NCBI GenBank assembly: GCA_020638295.1
Contig: JACKIU010000001.1
Span: forward strand, 620,001 to 684,000
Length of the DNA: 64,000 nucleotides
Source of the DNA: Rhodospirillales bacterium
Lineage (GTDB): Bacteria > Pseudomonadota > Alphaproteobacteria > Micavibrionales > Micavibrionaceae
Direction of reading: 5' to 3'
Position numbers and translations under genes: made by a program. Under the pieces are notes generated by a model, which was not told where the DNA came from, did no database searches, and worked only from the letters and a program-made list of their open reading frames with translations. Below are positions 17,821-25,811 of this stretch, piece by piece. Positions within the stretch are counted from its first letter, which is position 1, and each line of letters begins with the position of its first letter.

Positions 17821-18227
17821 GACAAATCTCCTCAAATACCCATATAAATTTTATTATTTTAGTTTTACTCGCTCCAACATCGGTTTCGACAGGATACGGG
17901 TATCAACACCGCCCCACAATGGCCTGATCGGATTTGAAAAACAAGGCTTTTCCGCCGTCACGGGATGAAGAACTATAAAAAGAATTTTATATTCTCGTTA
18001 TATTCATCTGTAGAAAACATTAAAGAAAAACCCCGCATATGTTTATTAAAAATGGTTAATTTTATGTATTAATGGTTAATAAAACAAATAAATATTTATT
18101 TAATATATAAATAATAACGACTTGTACATTTTATTTATATCAATATTTTTCGTAAATATTACTCTATTTACTTGACTTTTTTATTGTACACTGTATCCTT
18201 TGCTTGATAATGTGAAAGGGGGATACC
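17821..18227. other. AT-rich intergenic island
   Basis: 407 bases, strongly AT-rich from about 17990 to 18200, with repeated AATGGTTAAT and TTTATTTA strings. A plausible promoter, TTGACT 18172-18177 and TATCCT 18194-18199 with a 16-base spacer, points to the gene at 18228. The TTAA-rich repeats may be binding sites for a TTAA-recognising regulator such as CtrA, but the canonical spacing is not met. No coding frame seen. Confidence 0.5.
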
Positions 18228-18524
18228 ATGTCCAGTTACATCCAGCATACGCATGCCCCCTCCTCCATAGCGGGCCTTACCGAGCCAGAGAACAGAAAGG
18301 ATCTTGGCGATACGGGCCGGGTTGAGATCGTGCATGCGGCAACCAGCGGGAATTCCCTGCATACGGATGATCATATGCTTGAGCAGTGGGCGGATGCGCA
18401 CGAACGTGTCGCGTTCGATTTCTTTCAGTTTGATTTTAGATGGGCCGCCAATGACCGTCCGTTTTCCTTATTTGGCGAACGCGAAGAGGAAGGCGACGAG
18501 GAGGCTTTACGCCCGGCAGCTTAA
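18228..18524 (+). CDS. Hypothetical small acidic protein
   Basis: 98 residues, unknown family. Histidine- and aspartate-rich N-terminal half (SGNSLHTDDHMLEQWADAHE), an aromatic stretch FDFFQFDFRWAAND and an acidic tail. GAAAGGGGG precedes ATG, a promoter lies upstream and an intrinsic terminator follows, so it is a complete single-gene unit. No signal peptide. Confidence 0.6.
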   Translation: MSSYIQHTHAPSSIAGLTEPENRKDLGDTGRVEIVHAATSGNSLHTDDHMLEQWADAHERVAFDFFQFDFRWAANDRPFSLFGEREEEGDEEALRPAA

Positions 18525-18543
18525 AGCTAAATCCTTACATTTT

Positions 18544-18573
18544 GAAAAGCGCTGCTTTCTGGCGGCGCTTTTC
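18544..18573 (+). terminator. Intrinsic terminator
   Basis: GAAAAGCGC...GCGCTTTTC stem directly after the small gene ending at 18524; the T-rich arm serves as the tail. Confidence 0.75.
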
Positions 18574-18633
18574 ATATAAATTTGCAAAATCGTCCAGTTT
18601 CTGGTATCATGCGCGTAACTTAAGGAGAAAAAT

Positions 18634-18849
18634 ATGTCTGGAAACTTTATCGATGGCGGTATCGCGGCCGGTGAAAAAAATCAGGACAAGATCCGCGAGA
18701 GAACGCAAGAAATTGCAAGGAGACGCCAGCCTAGGCCATTGGGCGAAGAATTGGGAGAGTGGTTGATGCTCGATGCTGCAAATCAGTCAGCGAACTGGGG
18801 TGGATATAACTATGACAGAGACAGACTTGAACTGGGTGAAGTTGCGTAG
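18634..18849 (+). CDS. Hypothetical small charged protein
   Basis: 71 residues, unknown family. Charged and helical (GEKNQDKIRERTQEIARRR), then LGEELGEWLMLDAANQSANWGGYNYD. A perfect AAGGAG ribosome site lies before ATG 18634 and an intrinsic terminator follows, which supports real expression. It may share a theme with its neighbour at 18228, but I see no sequence similarity. Confidence 0.6.
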   Translation: MSGNFIDGGIAAGEKNQDKIRERTQEIARRRQPRPLGEELGEWLMLDAANQSANWGGYNYDRDRLELGEVA

Positions 18850-18871
18850 AATTTGTTCAACATCACAATCG

Positions 18872-18899
18872 AAAGGCGCTTATTTGAAGCGCCTTTTTT
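18872..18899 (+). terminator. Intrinsic terminator
   Basis: AAAGGCGCT...AGCGCCTTTTTTA hairpin and T run, 22 bases after the 71-residue gene. Confidence 0.85.
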
Positions 18900-18914
18900 A
18901 TTGCCCTCTTTTTC

Positions 18915-19010
18915 CGTCATTGCGAGGAGGTTTTTTGCCGACGAAGCAATCCAGAGGCAAAAGAGCGTGATTTCTGGATCGCCGCGCTCCCGCTGGTCGC
19001 TCGCGATGAC
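18915..19010. repeat. Dispersed GTCATTGCGAG palindromic repeat
   Basis: Opens CGTCATTGCGAGGAGG and closes GGTCGCTCGCGATGAC, with AGCAATCCAGA...TCTGGATCGCC inner arms. It lies between the 71-residue gene and the 3' end of degP. Confidence 0.8.
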
Positions 19011-19064
19011 CGATGGGCATTAAGATTGAAAGAAATCGGACTTGGTCTGAAATTCCGGTCTGTT

Positions 19065-20507
19065 TTAGCGAATCATGATGCGCTGGACTCGTCCGCCGCT
19101 TTGAATGACCAGCGATGTCCCCTGCCCTGCATTACCAAACTCAAGCGCTTTTTCGACGTCGTCCACCTGTTTAATCTCACGGTCATTGATCTCAAGAAGT
19201 CTGTCACCGGGGGACAAGACGCGGGCAATGCGGGAACGAGGCGAAACACCAACAACGATCACCCCTTCGGTGTCTTCGACATTCAGGCCGATTTCACTGG
19301 CCAGCGCCGGATTGAGATTGGCGATGACCGCGCCATTCAAGACATGCGCGCCTTCCAGTGTGGTTTCATTGCGCGGTGGGTCTTCGGGCGGGGCGATGGC
19401 CTCAACCATCAATTCGCGCTCTTTATTCTGGCGAACCAGCTTGACGCGGGCCTTTTCGCCGATCGGCACGGTGGCCATGCGGAATTTCATTTCCGCCGCA
19501 TCGCGGATTTCCCTCCCATTCAAAGAGAGGATCACATCCCCGACCTTCACCCCCGCTTTTTTGAGCGGGCTTGCATCATGCAACGCGCCGATCAGCGCGC
19601 CATGCGGGGTTTTCAACCCCAGCGATGCGCCAATGTCAGACGTGAGCCCCTGCGCGGACACACCCAACCACGGGCGAATCACACCTTTTTCACTGCTCAG
19701 CCCGGCTTTTTCGGCGGCGATGACGCTGGCGACCATTTCCGAAGGGATGGCAAAGCCGATACCGAGCGAACCACCGTCGCGGGAATAAATGGCGGTATTA
19801 ATACCAACCACGCCGCCATCCAGAGCCACCAGCGCACCGCCGGAATTGCCGGGATTAATCGCCGCGTCGGTCTGGATGAAGAAGTTAAAGTCGTTGATAT
19901 CAAGGCTGGAGCGCCCTTGGGCCGAGACAATGCCGCTGGTCACTGTTTGGCCGACGCCGAACGGGTTACCGATGGCCAGGACCAGATCACCGACTTCGAG
20001 CGTTTCACTGGGTTTGAGGCTGACAAAGGGCAAATCTTTGCTTTGAGCATCTTTAATCCGCAAAAGAGCAAGATCGGAAGCTTCGTCGATCAGAGTGAGG
20101 TCGGCGGCGAATTCACGGCCATCATTGAGGGCGACGGTGATTTCCTCGGCGTCTTTAACGACGTGAGAATTGGTGACGACCAACCCGTCTGACTCAACGA
20201 TCACGCCTGATCCGAGCGCGCTTTCCACCTGTCGCCGCATCCGCCCGCCAAATTGGTTATTGCGGAAGAACGGCGCAAAGAACGGATCAGACGCAAAGGG
20301 GCTATATACTCTTTCCGATACAGTACGTTTTGTATATATATTGACCACCGCCGGTGCGGTTTTTTTGACCAGCGAGGCGAAGGAAAGCTGGATTTGCCGC
20401 CCGCTTTCGGGAAGCACCCTCTCCTGCGCTGCAGCAGGATTGGCAAGGCATAGGGCTAGAAAGGCTATAAAAACTCTGATAAGCATATTCTGCAATTTAG
20501 GGCGCAT
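19065..20507 (-). CDS. Do/DegP-family periplasmic serine protease with two PDZ domains
   Basis: About 480 residues. A signal peptide (MLIRVFIAFLALCLANPAAAQ) targets the periplasm, where these enzymes degrade or refold misfolded envelope proteins. The catalytic triad is visible: H in VTNSHVV, D in EASDLALLRI, S in NPGNSGGALV. PDZ1 contains LGVSAQGLTSDIG...GALIGAL and PDZ2 follows EGVIVVGVSPRSRIA. Start choice is open between ATG 20507 and ATG 20486. Its position downstream of rplQ in the same direction matches the alphaproteobacterial rplQ-degP order, here split by panB-panC. Its start lies only 24-45 bases from panB, so promoters must overlap coding sequence. Confidence 0.92.
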   Translation of the reverse strand: MRPKLQNMLIRVFIAFLALCLANPAAAQERVLPESGRQIQLSFASLVKKTAPAVVNIYTKRTVSERVYSPFASDPFFAPFFRNNQFGGRMRRQVESALGSGVIVESDGLVVTNSHVVKDAEEITVALNDGREFAADLTLIDEASDLALLRIKDAQSKDLPFVSLKPSETLEVGDLVLAIGNPFGVGQTVTSGIVSAQGRSSLDINDFNFFIQTDAAINPGNSGGALVALDGGVVGINTAIYSRDGGSLGIGFAIPSEMVASVIAAEKAGLSSEKGVIRPWLGVSAQGLTSDIGASLGLKTPHGALIGALHDASPLKKAGVKVGDVILSLNGREIRDAAEMKFRMATVPIGEKARVKLVRQNKERELMVEAIAPPEDPPRNETTLEGAHVLNGAVIANLNPALASEIGLNVEDTEGVIVVGVSPRSRIARVLSPGDRLLEINDREIKQVDDVEKALEFGNAGQGTSLVIQSGGRVQRIMIR

Positions 20508-20531
20508 TGGCGCAAATCTCAAGAGGATGAG

Positions 20532-21338
20532 ATGAGAAAAACGATCAAGGATATTCAGGCGCATAAAAACAAAGCCGAGCCGCTGGTTTGCCTGACGGCC
20601 TATACGGCGCGGGTGGCGCAATTGCTCGATCCGCATTGTGATTTATTACTGGTCGGGGATTCGATGGGCATGGTGCTGTACGGCATGGACAGCACGCGCG
20701 GCGTGTCGCTGGAAATGATGATTAATCATGGCCGGGCTGTGGCCTCCGGCTCTGCGCGCGCCTGTATCGTGGTCGATATGCCGTATGGAACCTATGAAGA
20801 CAGCCCGGGTCAAGCGCTTGAAAACGCACGGCGGGTGATGGATGAGACGGGTTGTGATGCCGTGAAGCTTGAGGGTGGGGCGAAGATGGCTGAGACGATT
20901 GAGACACTGGTGAATGCTGGCATCCCTGTGGTCGGGCATATCGGTCTGATGCCGCAATCGGTGAGCGAAGAGAGCGACTTTAGAGTCAAAGGGCGCTCGG
21001 CGGACAGCGCGGCGCAATTGCTGGCCGATGCAAAAGCGATTGAGCGGGCCGGGGTCAGCGCCATGGTGATTGAGGCGACGATTGAACCGGTGGCGGCGGG
21101 GATTACGCAGGCCGTAAGCGTGCCCACCATCGGGATTGGGGCCTCCGTGGCCTGTGACGGGCAAATTCTGGTGACCGAGGATATGGTCGGGATTACCGGC
21201 GGGCATGTCCCGAAATTTGTTAAGCAATATGCGCGGGTTGGCGAGATGATCGGCGAGGCCGCCGCGCGCTATGCCGCCGATGTACGGTCGCGGGCCTTTC
21301 CCGAAGATGCGCAAATCTACAGGAAAAAAGCCTCATGA
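20532..21338 (+). CDS. panB: 3-methyl-2-oxobutanoate hydroxymethyltransferase
   Basis: 268 residues. First committed step of pantothenate synthesis: transfers a hydroxymethyl group from methylene-tetrahydrofolate to ketoisovalerate. Typical blocks are LTAYTARVAQLLD, LLVGDSMGMVLYG, VVDMPYGTYE, AVKLEGG, GHIGLMPQSV and TIGIGASVACDGQILV. AAGAGG precedes ATG 20532. The stop overlaps the panC start as ATGA. Confidence 0.97.
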   Translation: MRKTIKDIQAHKNKAEPLVCLTAYTARVAQLLDPHCDLLLVGDSMGMVLYGMDSTRGVSLEMMINHGRAVASGSARACIVVDMPYGTYEDSPGQALENARRVMDETGCDAVKLEGGAKMAETIETLVNAGIPVVGHIGLMPQSVSEESDFRVKGRSADSAAQLLADAKAIERAGVSAMVIEATIEPVAAGITQAVSVPTIGIGASVACDGQILVTEDMVGITGGHVPKFVKQYARVGEMIGEAAARYAADVRSRAFPEDAQIYRKKAS

Positions 21339-22132
21339 GTTTAGCTGTCTACAAAACCCGGGCCGATTTACAGGCGCAGGTCGCGGCGTGGAAGGCGCAA
21401 GGGCACCGCGTGGCGTTTGTGCCGACGATGGGCGCGCTACACGCCGGGCATTTGAGCCTGATGCGGCTGGCGAAGGAAAAGGCTGATAAAGTCGTGGTGA
21501 GCATTTTCGTCAATCCGACGCAATTTGCGCCGCATGAGGATTTCGACACCTATCCGCGCGATCTGGATGGCGATGTTAAATTGCTCTCTTCCGTCGGCGT
21601 GGACGCGGTTTATGCGCCGAGTGAAGCGGATTTATACCCTGAGGGCGCCAAGAGCGATCAAGAGGCCGGGGCGGCCGCAGCGGGGCTGGAGAGTGCTTTC
21701 CGCCCGCATTTCTTTGACGGGGTGGTTACGGTTGTTTATCGGCTGTTTAAAGCCGTGCAGCCTGATGTGGCGGTGTTCGGCGAGAAGGATTTTCAGCAAT
21801 TGCAGGTCATTCGTGAAATGGTGGCGGATAAGGGGCTGGGGATTGAGATTATCGGCGGACCGATTGCGCGTGATGAGTTTGGTCTGGCGCTGTCTTCGCG
21901 CAATGCGTATTTAAGCGAGGGCGAACTGGAGATCGCCCGCATGCTCAATCAGGTGATTTTTAATGTCGCGCAAGGGCCCAGCGAAGAGCGCTTGGCTGAA
22001 GCCGAGGAGATGATCCTGCAAGCCGGGTTTGACAAGGTCGATTATGTCGCTTACCGGCCGGAATGGAAGCGCGTACTGGTCGCCGCATGGCTCGGTAAAA
22101 CGCGGCTGATTGATAATTGTTCCGCTCAATAA
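21335..22132 (+). CDS. panC: Pantothenate synthetase
   Basis: 265 residues. ATP-dependent condensation of pantoate with beta-alanine. Motifs: FVPTMGALHAGHLSLM (HIGH-like nucleotide site), VVSIFVNPTQFAPHEDFDTYPR, FGEKDFQQLQVIREM and ALSSRNAYLSEGE. It is slightly shorter than many homologues but complete. Translationally coupled to panB and followed by a hairpin terminator, so panBC is a two-gene operon convergent with rplQ. Confidence 0.97.
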   Translation: MSLAVYKTRADLQAQVAAWKAQGHRVAFVPTMGALHAGHLSLMRLAKEKADKVVVSIFVNPTQFAPHEDFDTYPRDLDGDVKLLSSVGVDAVYAPSEADLYPEGAKSDQEAGAAAAGLESAFRPHFFDGVVTVVYRLFKAVQPDVAVFGEKDFQQLQVIREMVADKGLGIEIIGGPIARDEFGLALSSRNAYLSEGELEIARMLNQVIFNVAQGPSEERLAEAEEMILQAGFDKVDYVAYRPEWKRVLVAAWLGKTRLIDNCSAQ

Positions 22133-22139
22133 AACAAAA

Positions 22140-22163
22140 AAAGCGGGCCGTGTAGCCCGCTTT
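22140..22163. terminator. Hairpin terminator between convergent panC and rplQ
   Basis: AAAGCGGGC/GCCCGCTTT stem with A-rich upstream and T-rich downstream sequence, usable in both directions. Confidence 0.75.
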
Positions 22164-22171
22164 CCTTCGAC

Positions 22172-22224
22172 CGTCAGCCCCTCTTCATGCGGGGGTCCGG
22201 ATGCCCGCACAAGGCGGGCATGAC
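22172..22224. repeat. Dispersed GTCATCCC-type repeat
   Basis: CGTCAGCCCCTC...GGGGGTCCGGATGCCCGC...GCGGGCATGAC: two short hairpins between panC and rplQ, related to other copies in this window. Confidence 0.6.
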
Positions 22225-22235
22225 AAAGCAGCAGT

Positions 22236-22859
22236 TTAACCGCCGCGCTGTGAGCCCTTTGTGCTTTTAGGAGCAGATTTTGGCGCTGCTTTCTTCGCAG
22301 GCGCTTTGGCTTTGTCAGCTTTGGGCTTATCGGCTTTTGGCGCTGCTTTCTTTTTTGCAGCAGGCTTTTTCTCAGCTTTTTCTTTATTTTTAGCGACCGT
22401 TTCCTTCAACTCTTCCGAGGCCGTTACCGGCATATCTTCAAAGTCATTGGCGCTCGGGCCTGAATCGGCACCTTTGGCGGTTTCATCACGGTCAACCAGT
22501 TCAATCACGGCCATCGGCGCGGCGTCACCATAGCGGAAACCGGCTTTGAGGATGCGGGTATAGCCACCGGGGCGGCCTTCGTAGCGTTCGGCCAGAACGT
22601 CGAAGATTTTCTTGACCATCGCTTCATCACGCATCTTGGAAATGGCCTGACGGCGCTTGCCCAGAGCGGTTTCAGGCTTGGCGCCCGCCTGTTTCCCCAG
22701 AGTGATGAGTTTTTCGATATAGGGCTTGAGTTCTTTTGCCTTGGGCAGAGTTGTTGTGATCTGCTCATGCTTAACCAGAGAGGCAGCCATATTCGCCAGC
22801 ATCGCCTTACGGTGGCTGGAGTCACGGTTGAGTTTACGTTGTTTGATGCGGTGTTTCAT
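22236..22859 (-). CDS. rplQ: 50S ribosomal protein L17 (bL17) with Lys/Ala-rich tail
   Basis: 207 residues. The L17 core (MKHRIKQRKLNRDSSHRKAM, LITLGKQ, RPGGYTRILKAGFRYGDAAPMAVIEL) occupies residues 1-125; L17 sits near the peptide exit tunnel. A further 80 residues follow, ending in a low-complexity Lys/Ala/Pro tail. E. coli L17 is 127 residues. It is the last gene of the alpha operon (rpsM-rpsK-rpoA-rplQ). Confidence 0.96.
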   Translation of the reverse strand: MKHRIKQRKLNRDSSHRKAMLANMAASLVKHEQITTTLPKAKELKPYIEKLITLGKQAGAKPETALGKRRQAISKMRDEAMVKKIFDVLAERYEGRPGGYTRILKAGFRYGDAAPMAVIELVDRDETAKGADSGPSANDFEDMPVTASEELKETVAKNKEKAEKKPAAKKKAAPKADKPKADKAKAPAKKAAPKSAPKSTKGSQRGG

Positions 22860-23023
22860 CGTCTTTCACTTTCTGCGCCACCTTTGGCACGGCTACGGCT
22901 TTAAACGGGTAAAGCCATCTTACATAATGCGAACCCTTTAAGGGAGAAGACGCCGGGTTCCAAATGCTATCGGTTCGCGGCAATCCTTCAGTCAATTCGC
23001 ATGACGGGCACAATGCCCATTTT

Positions 23024-23097
23024 GGAGGTTGGAAGCTGGAGGTTGGAAATTGGAAAAGGTTAACTCCAACATCCAACTTCTAATCATCTAACCTCTA
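23024..23097. repeat. Imperfect tandem/inverted repeat in rpoA-rplQ gap
   Basis: GGAGGTTGGAAGCTGGAGGTTGGAA followed by its approximate reverse complement (CTCCAACATCCAACTTC...AACCTC), able to fold as a long imperfect hairpin in the 235-base gap between rpoA and rplQ. The rest of the gap holds no gene. Confidence 0.55.
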
Positions 23098-24111
23098 AAA
23101 TTGCTGGTCGTCAGCTTTTTTGGCCAGATCTTCAATGTTCTCCGGCGGCCAGCCTTCAACCTGCATGCCCAGATGCAAGCCCATTACGGTCAGAACTTCC
23201 TTGATCTCGTTCAAAGACTTCCGACCGAAGTTGGGTGTGCGGAGCATGTCGCTTTCGCTCTTTTGTACCAAATCGCCGATGTAAACGATGTTGTCGTTTT
23301 TCAGGCAGTTGGCGCTGCGGACAGACAGTTCCAGCTCTTCGACTTTCTTGAGCAGGTTTTTGTTGAATGGCAGTTCCTGCTCTTCTTCTTTTTCTGTCGC
23401 AATTTCCGGCTCGTCGAAGTTGACGAAAACCTGCAATTGGTCTTGTAGGATGCGTGCAGCGTAAGCCACGGCATCTTCAGGCGTGATCACGCCGTTAGTC
23501 TGAACGCTGAGCGTCAGTTTGTCATAGTCCGTGATCTGGCCGACGCGGGTGTCTTCCACTTCGTAGGTGACCTTGCGGATCGGCGAGAACACGGAGTCCA
23601 CAGGGATCATGCCAACAGGGGCTTCTTCCGGGCGGTTTTGCGCGGCCGGGCGGTAGCCTTTGCCCGTATCCACGGTCATTTCCATGGAGAGCTTTGCGCC
23701 TTTATCCAGCGTACAGATCACCAGATCGGGGTTCATGATTTCGATGTCCGCGCCGGCTTCGATCTGCGCAGCGGTCACTTCGCAAGGCCCTTCGGCGGAG
23801 AGGCGCATTTTCTTTGGCCCTTCGGCGTGCATACGCACAGCCAGCGCTTTGATATTCAGGATGATGTCGGTGACATCTTCGCGAACGCCTTCAATGGAAG
23901 AGAACTCGTGCAAAACACCGTCGATTTGTACAGCCGTAACAGCGGCGCCCTGCAGTGACGAGAGCAGGATACGACGCAATGCGTTGCCGAGCGTCAGGCC
24001 AAAGCCGCGCTCGAGGGGCTCTGCCACAACCTTACCAGTGTTCGGCAAATCGCTGTGCGAAATATCGAGTTTTGCAGGCTTAATCAGTTCTTGCCAGTTT
24101 TTCTGTATCAT
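23095..24111 (-). CDS. rpoA: RNA polymerase alpha subunit
   Basis: 338 residues. The N-terminal domain drives enzyme assembly (PLERGFGLTLGNALRRILLSSLQGAAVTAVQIDGV region, residues 30-70). The C-terminal domain that binds UP elements and activators includes LELSVRSANCLKNDNI and FGRKSLNEIKEVL. ATG 24111 (MIQKNWQEL) follows an AAGGA site; the longer GTG-initiated version has no support. Confidence 0.97.
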   Translation of the reverse strand: MIQKNWQELIKPAKLDISHSDLPNTGKVVAEPLERGFGLTLGNALRRILLSSLQGAAVTAVQIDGVLHEFSSIEGVREDVTDIILNIKALAVRMHAEGPKKMRLSAEGPCEVTAAQIEAGADIEIMNPDLVICTLDKGAKLSMEMTVDTGKGYRPAAQNRPEEAPVGMIPVDSVFSPIRKVTYEVEDTRVGQITDYDKLTLSVQTNGVITPEDAVAYAARILQDQLQVFVNFDEPEIATEKEEEQELPFNKNLLKKVEELELSVRSANCLKNDNIVYIGDLVQKSESDMLRTPNFGRKSLNEIKEVLTVMGLHLGMQVEGWPPENIEDLAKKADDQQF

Positions 24112-24159
24112 TTTGGTTTTTTCCTTTTTCACTTCACCCGGGTCTTAACCGGTCTCTTG

Positions 24160-24238
24160 TTACTGTTGCCGGTGATCGGTGTACGGTTATCGGTGAAATC
24201 GTTAAATACCGACCACCGTAAACCGACAACCGTATACC
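24160..24238. repeat. Imperfect inverted repeat in rpsK-rpoA gap
   Basis: GCCGGTGATCGGTGTACGGTTATCGGTG is followed by its approximate reverse complement (ACCGACCACCGTAAACCGACAACCG). The architecture is the same as the repeats at 23024 and 30892 but the sequence is unrelated. Confidence 0.5.
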
Positions 24239-24239
24239 T

Positions 24240-24629
24240 TTACACGCGGCGGCGTTTCGGCGGACGGCACCCGTTGTGCGGGATCGGCGTCACGTCGTTG
24301 ATCTGCTTGATCACAAAACCGACTGACTGCAGACCACGCAGGGCGCTTTCGCGACCTGAACCCGGGCCTTTTACGCGGACATCGACTTCTTTCATGCCGT
24401 GTTCCTGAGCCTTACGGCCGGCGTCTTCAGCCGCCATCTGCGCCGCATAGGGCGTGGATTTACGTGAGCCTTTAAAGCCCATCATCCCGGCGGAAGACCA
24501 TGAAACGACGTTGCCTTGCTTATCGGTAAAGGTGATCAGCGTGTTGTTGAACGTTGAGTTCACAATCACATCGCCGTAGGCGATGTTCTTTTTCTCTTTT
24601 CTTTTTGCTTTTGTCTTTGGTTTAGCCAT
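24240..24629 (-). CDS. rpsK: 30S ribosomal protein S11 (uS11)
   Basis: 129 residues. Platform protein near the Shine-Dalgarno helix. Blocks NIAYGDVIVNSTFNNTLITF, SSAGMMGFKGSRKSTPYAAQ and the C-terminal NDVTPIPHNGCRPPKRRRV are all canonical. The N-terminal lysine-rich stretch (KPKTKAKRKEKK) is usual for bacteria of this group. Second gene of the alpha operon. Confidence 0.98.
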   Translation of the reverse strand: MAKPKTKAKRKEKKNIAYGDVIVNSTFNNTLITFTDKQGNVVSWSSAGMMGFKGSRKSTPYAAQMAAEDAGRKAQEHGMKEVDVRVKGPGSGRESALRGLQSVGFVIKQINDVTPIPHNGCRPPKRRRV

Positions 24630-24643
24630 GTCTCACGCCCTCC

Positions 24644-25015
24644 TTATTTCTTTTTGCCGGCGATAGGTTTCGCAGGGCCCTTACGGGTACGGCAGTTTGT
24701 CTTGGTGCGCTGACCGCGGACGGACAAGCCGGAACGGTGGCGCAGGCCACGATAGCATTTCATGTCCAGCAGGCGCTTGATGTTCATTGAAACTTCACGA
24801 CGGCGGTCCCCTTCGATGAGGTAGGCGTCAGTGTCGATTTCGGCACGGATCCGGTTGAGCGTGTCCTCATCCAGTTCACCCATGCGCGTTTGCACATCGA
24901 TTCCCAATTTTTCACAGATTTTAAAAGCGGTTGTGCGGCCAATGCCATGAATGTAAGTCAGGGCAATCGGCGTGCGTTTTTTGTCGGGTACGTTGACCCC
25001 GGCGATACGTGCCAT
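24644..25015 (-). CDS. rpsM: 30S ribosomal protein S13 (uS13)
   Basis: 123 residues from MARIAGVNVPDKKR. Head protein that contacts P-site tRNA and bridges to L5. Canonical RGLRHRSGLSVRGQRTKTNCRTRKGP tail. ATG 25015 is preceded by GAAAGGAAATGAA; an upstream GTG/ATG extension (MKGNE) is not family sequence. It starts the alpha operon, behind its own promoter at 25153-25180. Confidence 0.98.
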   Translation of the reverse strand: MARIAGVNVPDKKRTPIALTYIHGIGRTTAFKICEKLGIDVQTRMGELDEDTLNRIRAEIDTDAYLIEGDRRREVSMNIKRLLDMKCYRGLRHRSGLSVRGQRTKTNCRTRKGPAKPIAGKKK

Positions 25016-25120
25016 TTCATTTCCTTTCAATGTCTCTAAGGTTTACGTTTTTCTTCGAAAACCTTTGGCAAAACCGTTTTGGCTCCGCGCGTTAAGCTTC
25101 CACCAGCCGGTTTCTCAACT

Positions 25121-25152
25121 AAAAACACCCACAATTAGCGGATTGTGGGTGT
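25121..25152 (-). terminator. Intrinsic terminator of spc operon, overlapping the alpha-operon start site
   Basis: Perfect 11-bp stem ACACCCACAAT/ATTGTGGGTGT with a 6-base loop and TTTTT tail on the minus strand. It lies just downstream of the -10 of the promoter at 25153-25180, so RNA started there would lack most of the 5' arm, whereas read-through RNA from adk would form the whole hairpin. Confidence 0.85.
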
Positions 25153-25180
25153 ACTATAGGGATTTTAGGCCCCACGTCAA
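25153..25180 (-). promoter_or_regulatory. Sigma-70 promoter of the alpha operon (rpsM-rpsK-rpoA-rplQ)
   Basis: On the minus strand, TTGACG (25180-25175), a 16-base spacer and TATAGT (25158-25153). It resembles the str promoter at 43779-43806 (TTGACG, 16 bases, TATATT). Confidence 0.8.
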
Positions 25181-25208
25181 CAAAATAATTGCGCGAAAAA
25201 ACAAGTGT

Positions 25209-25790
25209 TTATGCGGCCTGAGCCTGATCAAGAATCGCGTCGATCAGGGCGGTAACCTCTTCGATGGCCTGCATACCGTCGATATGGCGCAAAACACCGT
25301 GATTTTCGTAGTAGGGCAGCACCGGCGCGGTTTGGTCGTTATAGACTTTCAGCCGGTTTTTCAGCGTTTCGGCGTTGTCGTCGCTGCGCTGGCCGCCGGT
25401 TTGTTCGGCCCGGGTCCGGATGCGGTCGATCAGGGCGTCTTCGTCAACCTCCAGCACAATGACGTGGTCGATTTTGCGGGCCATGTGCTGGAGCATGTTA
25501 TCAAGCGCCTCGGCCTGGCCGACCGTGCGCGGGAAGCCATCCAGGATGAAACCCTTTTCACATTCGGGTTCGGAGATGCAGTTAGCGATGAGTTCGATGA
25601 TAATTTCATCGGAAACCAGTTCGCCGGCATCCATGATGGCTTTGAGGCGGTTGCCCAAATCAGAGCCGGAAGCCACTTCCCCGCGCAGCATATCGCCGGT
25701 TGAGAGTTGTTTAATATGGTATTTGTCCTGAATAAGCCTGGCCTGAGTCCCCTTACCTGCGCCTGGCGGGCCGAACATGATCAGATTCAT
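25209..25790 (-). CDS. adk: Adenylate kinase
   Basis: 193 residues. Interconverts AMP + ATP and 2 ADP. P-loop GPPGAGKGTQA at the N-terminus, FILDGFPRTVGQAEALD, and the short LID of the Gram-negative alphaproteobacterial type (DRIRTRAEQTGGQRSDDN). It follows secY by 21 bases as in the standard spc order. Confidence 0.97.
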   Translation of the reverse strand: MNLIMFGPPGAGKGTQARLIQDKYHIKQLSTGDMLRGEVASGSDLGNRLKAIMDAGELVSDEIIIELIANCISEPECEKGFILDGFPRTVGQAEALDNMLQHMARKIDHVIVLEVDEDALIDRIRTRAEQTGGQRSDDNAETLKNRLKVYNDQTAPVLPYYENHGVLRHIDGMQAIEEVTALIDAILDQAQAA

Positions 25791-25811
25791 ACGTCGCTTC
25801 CTTCTAATTTT

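Noticed and set aside
18030..18130. Replication origin in the AT-rich island
   Set aside because: No DnaA boxes recognised and no dnaA, hemE or gidA/parAB neighbours.
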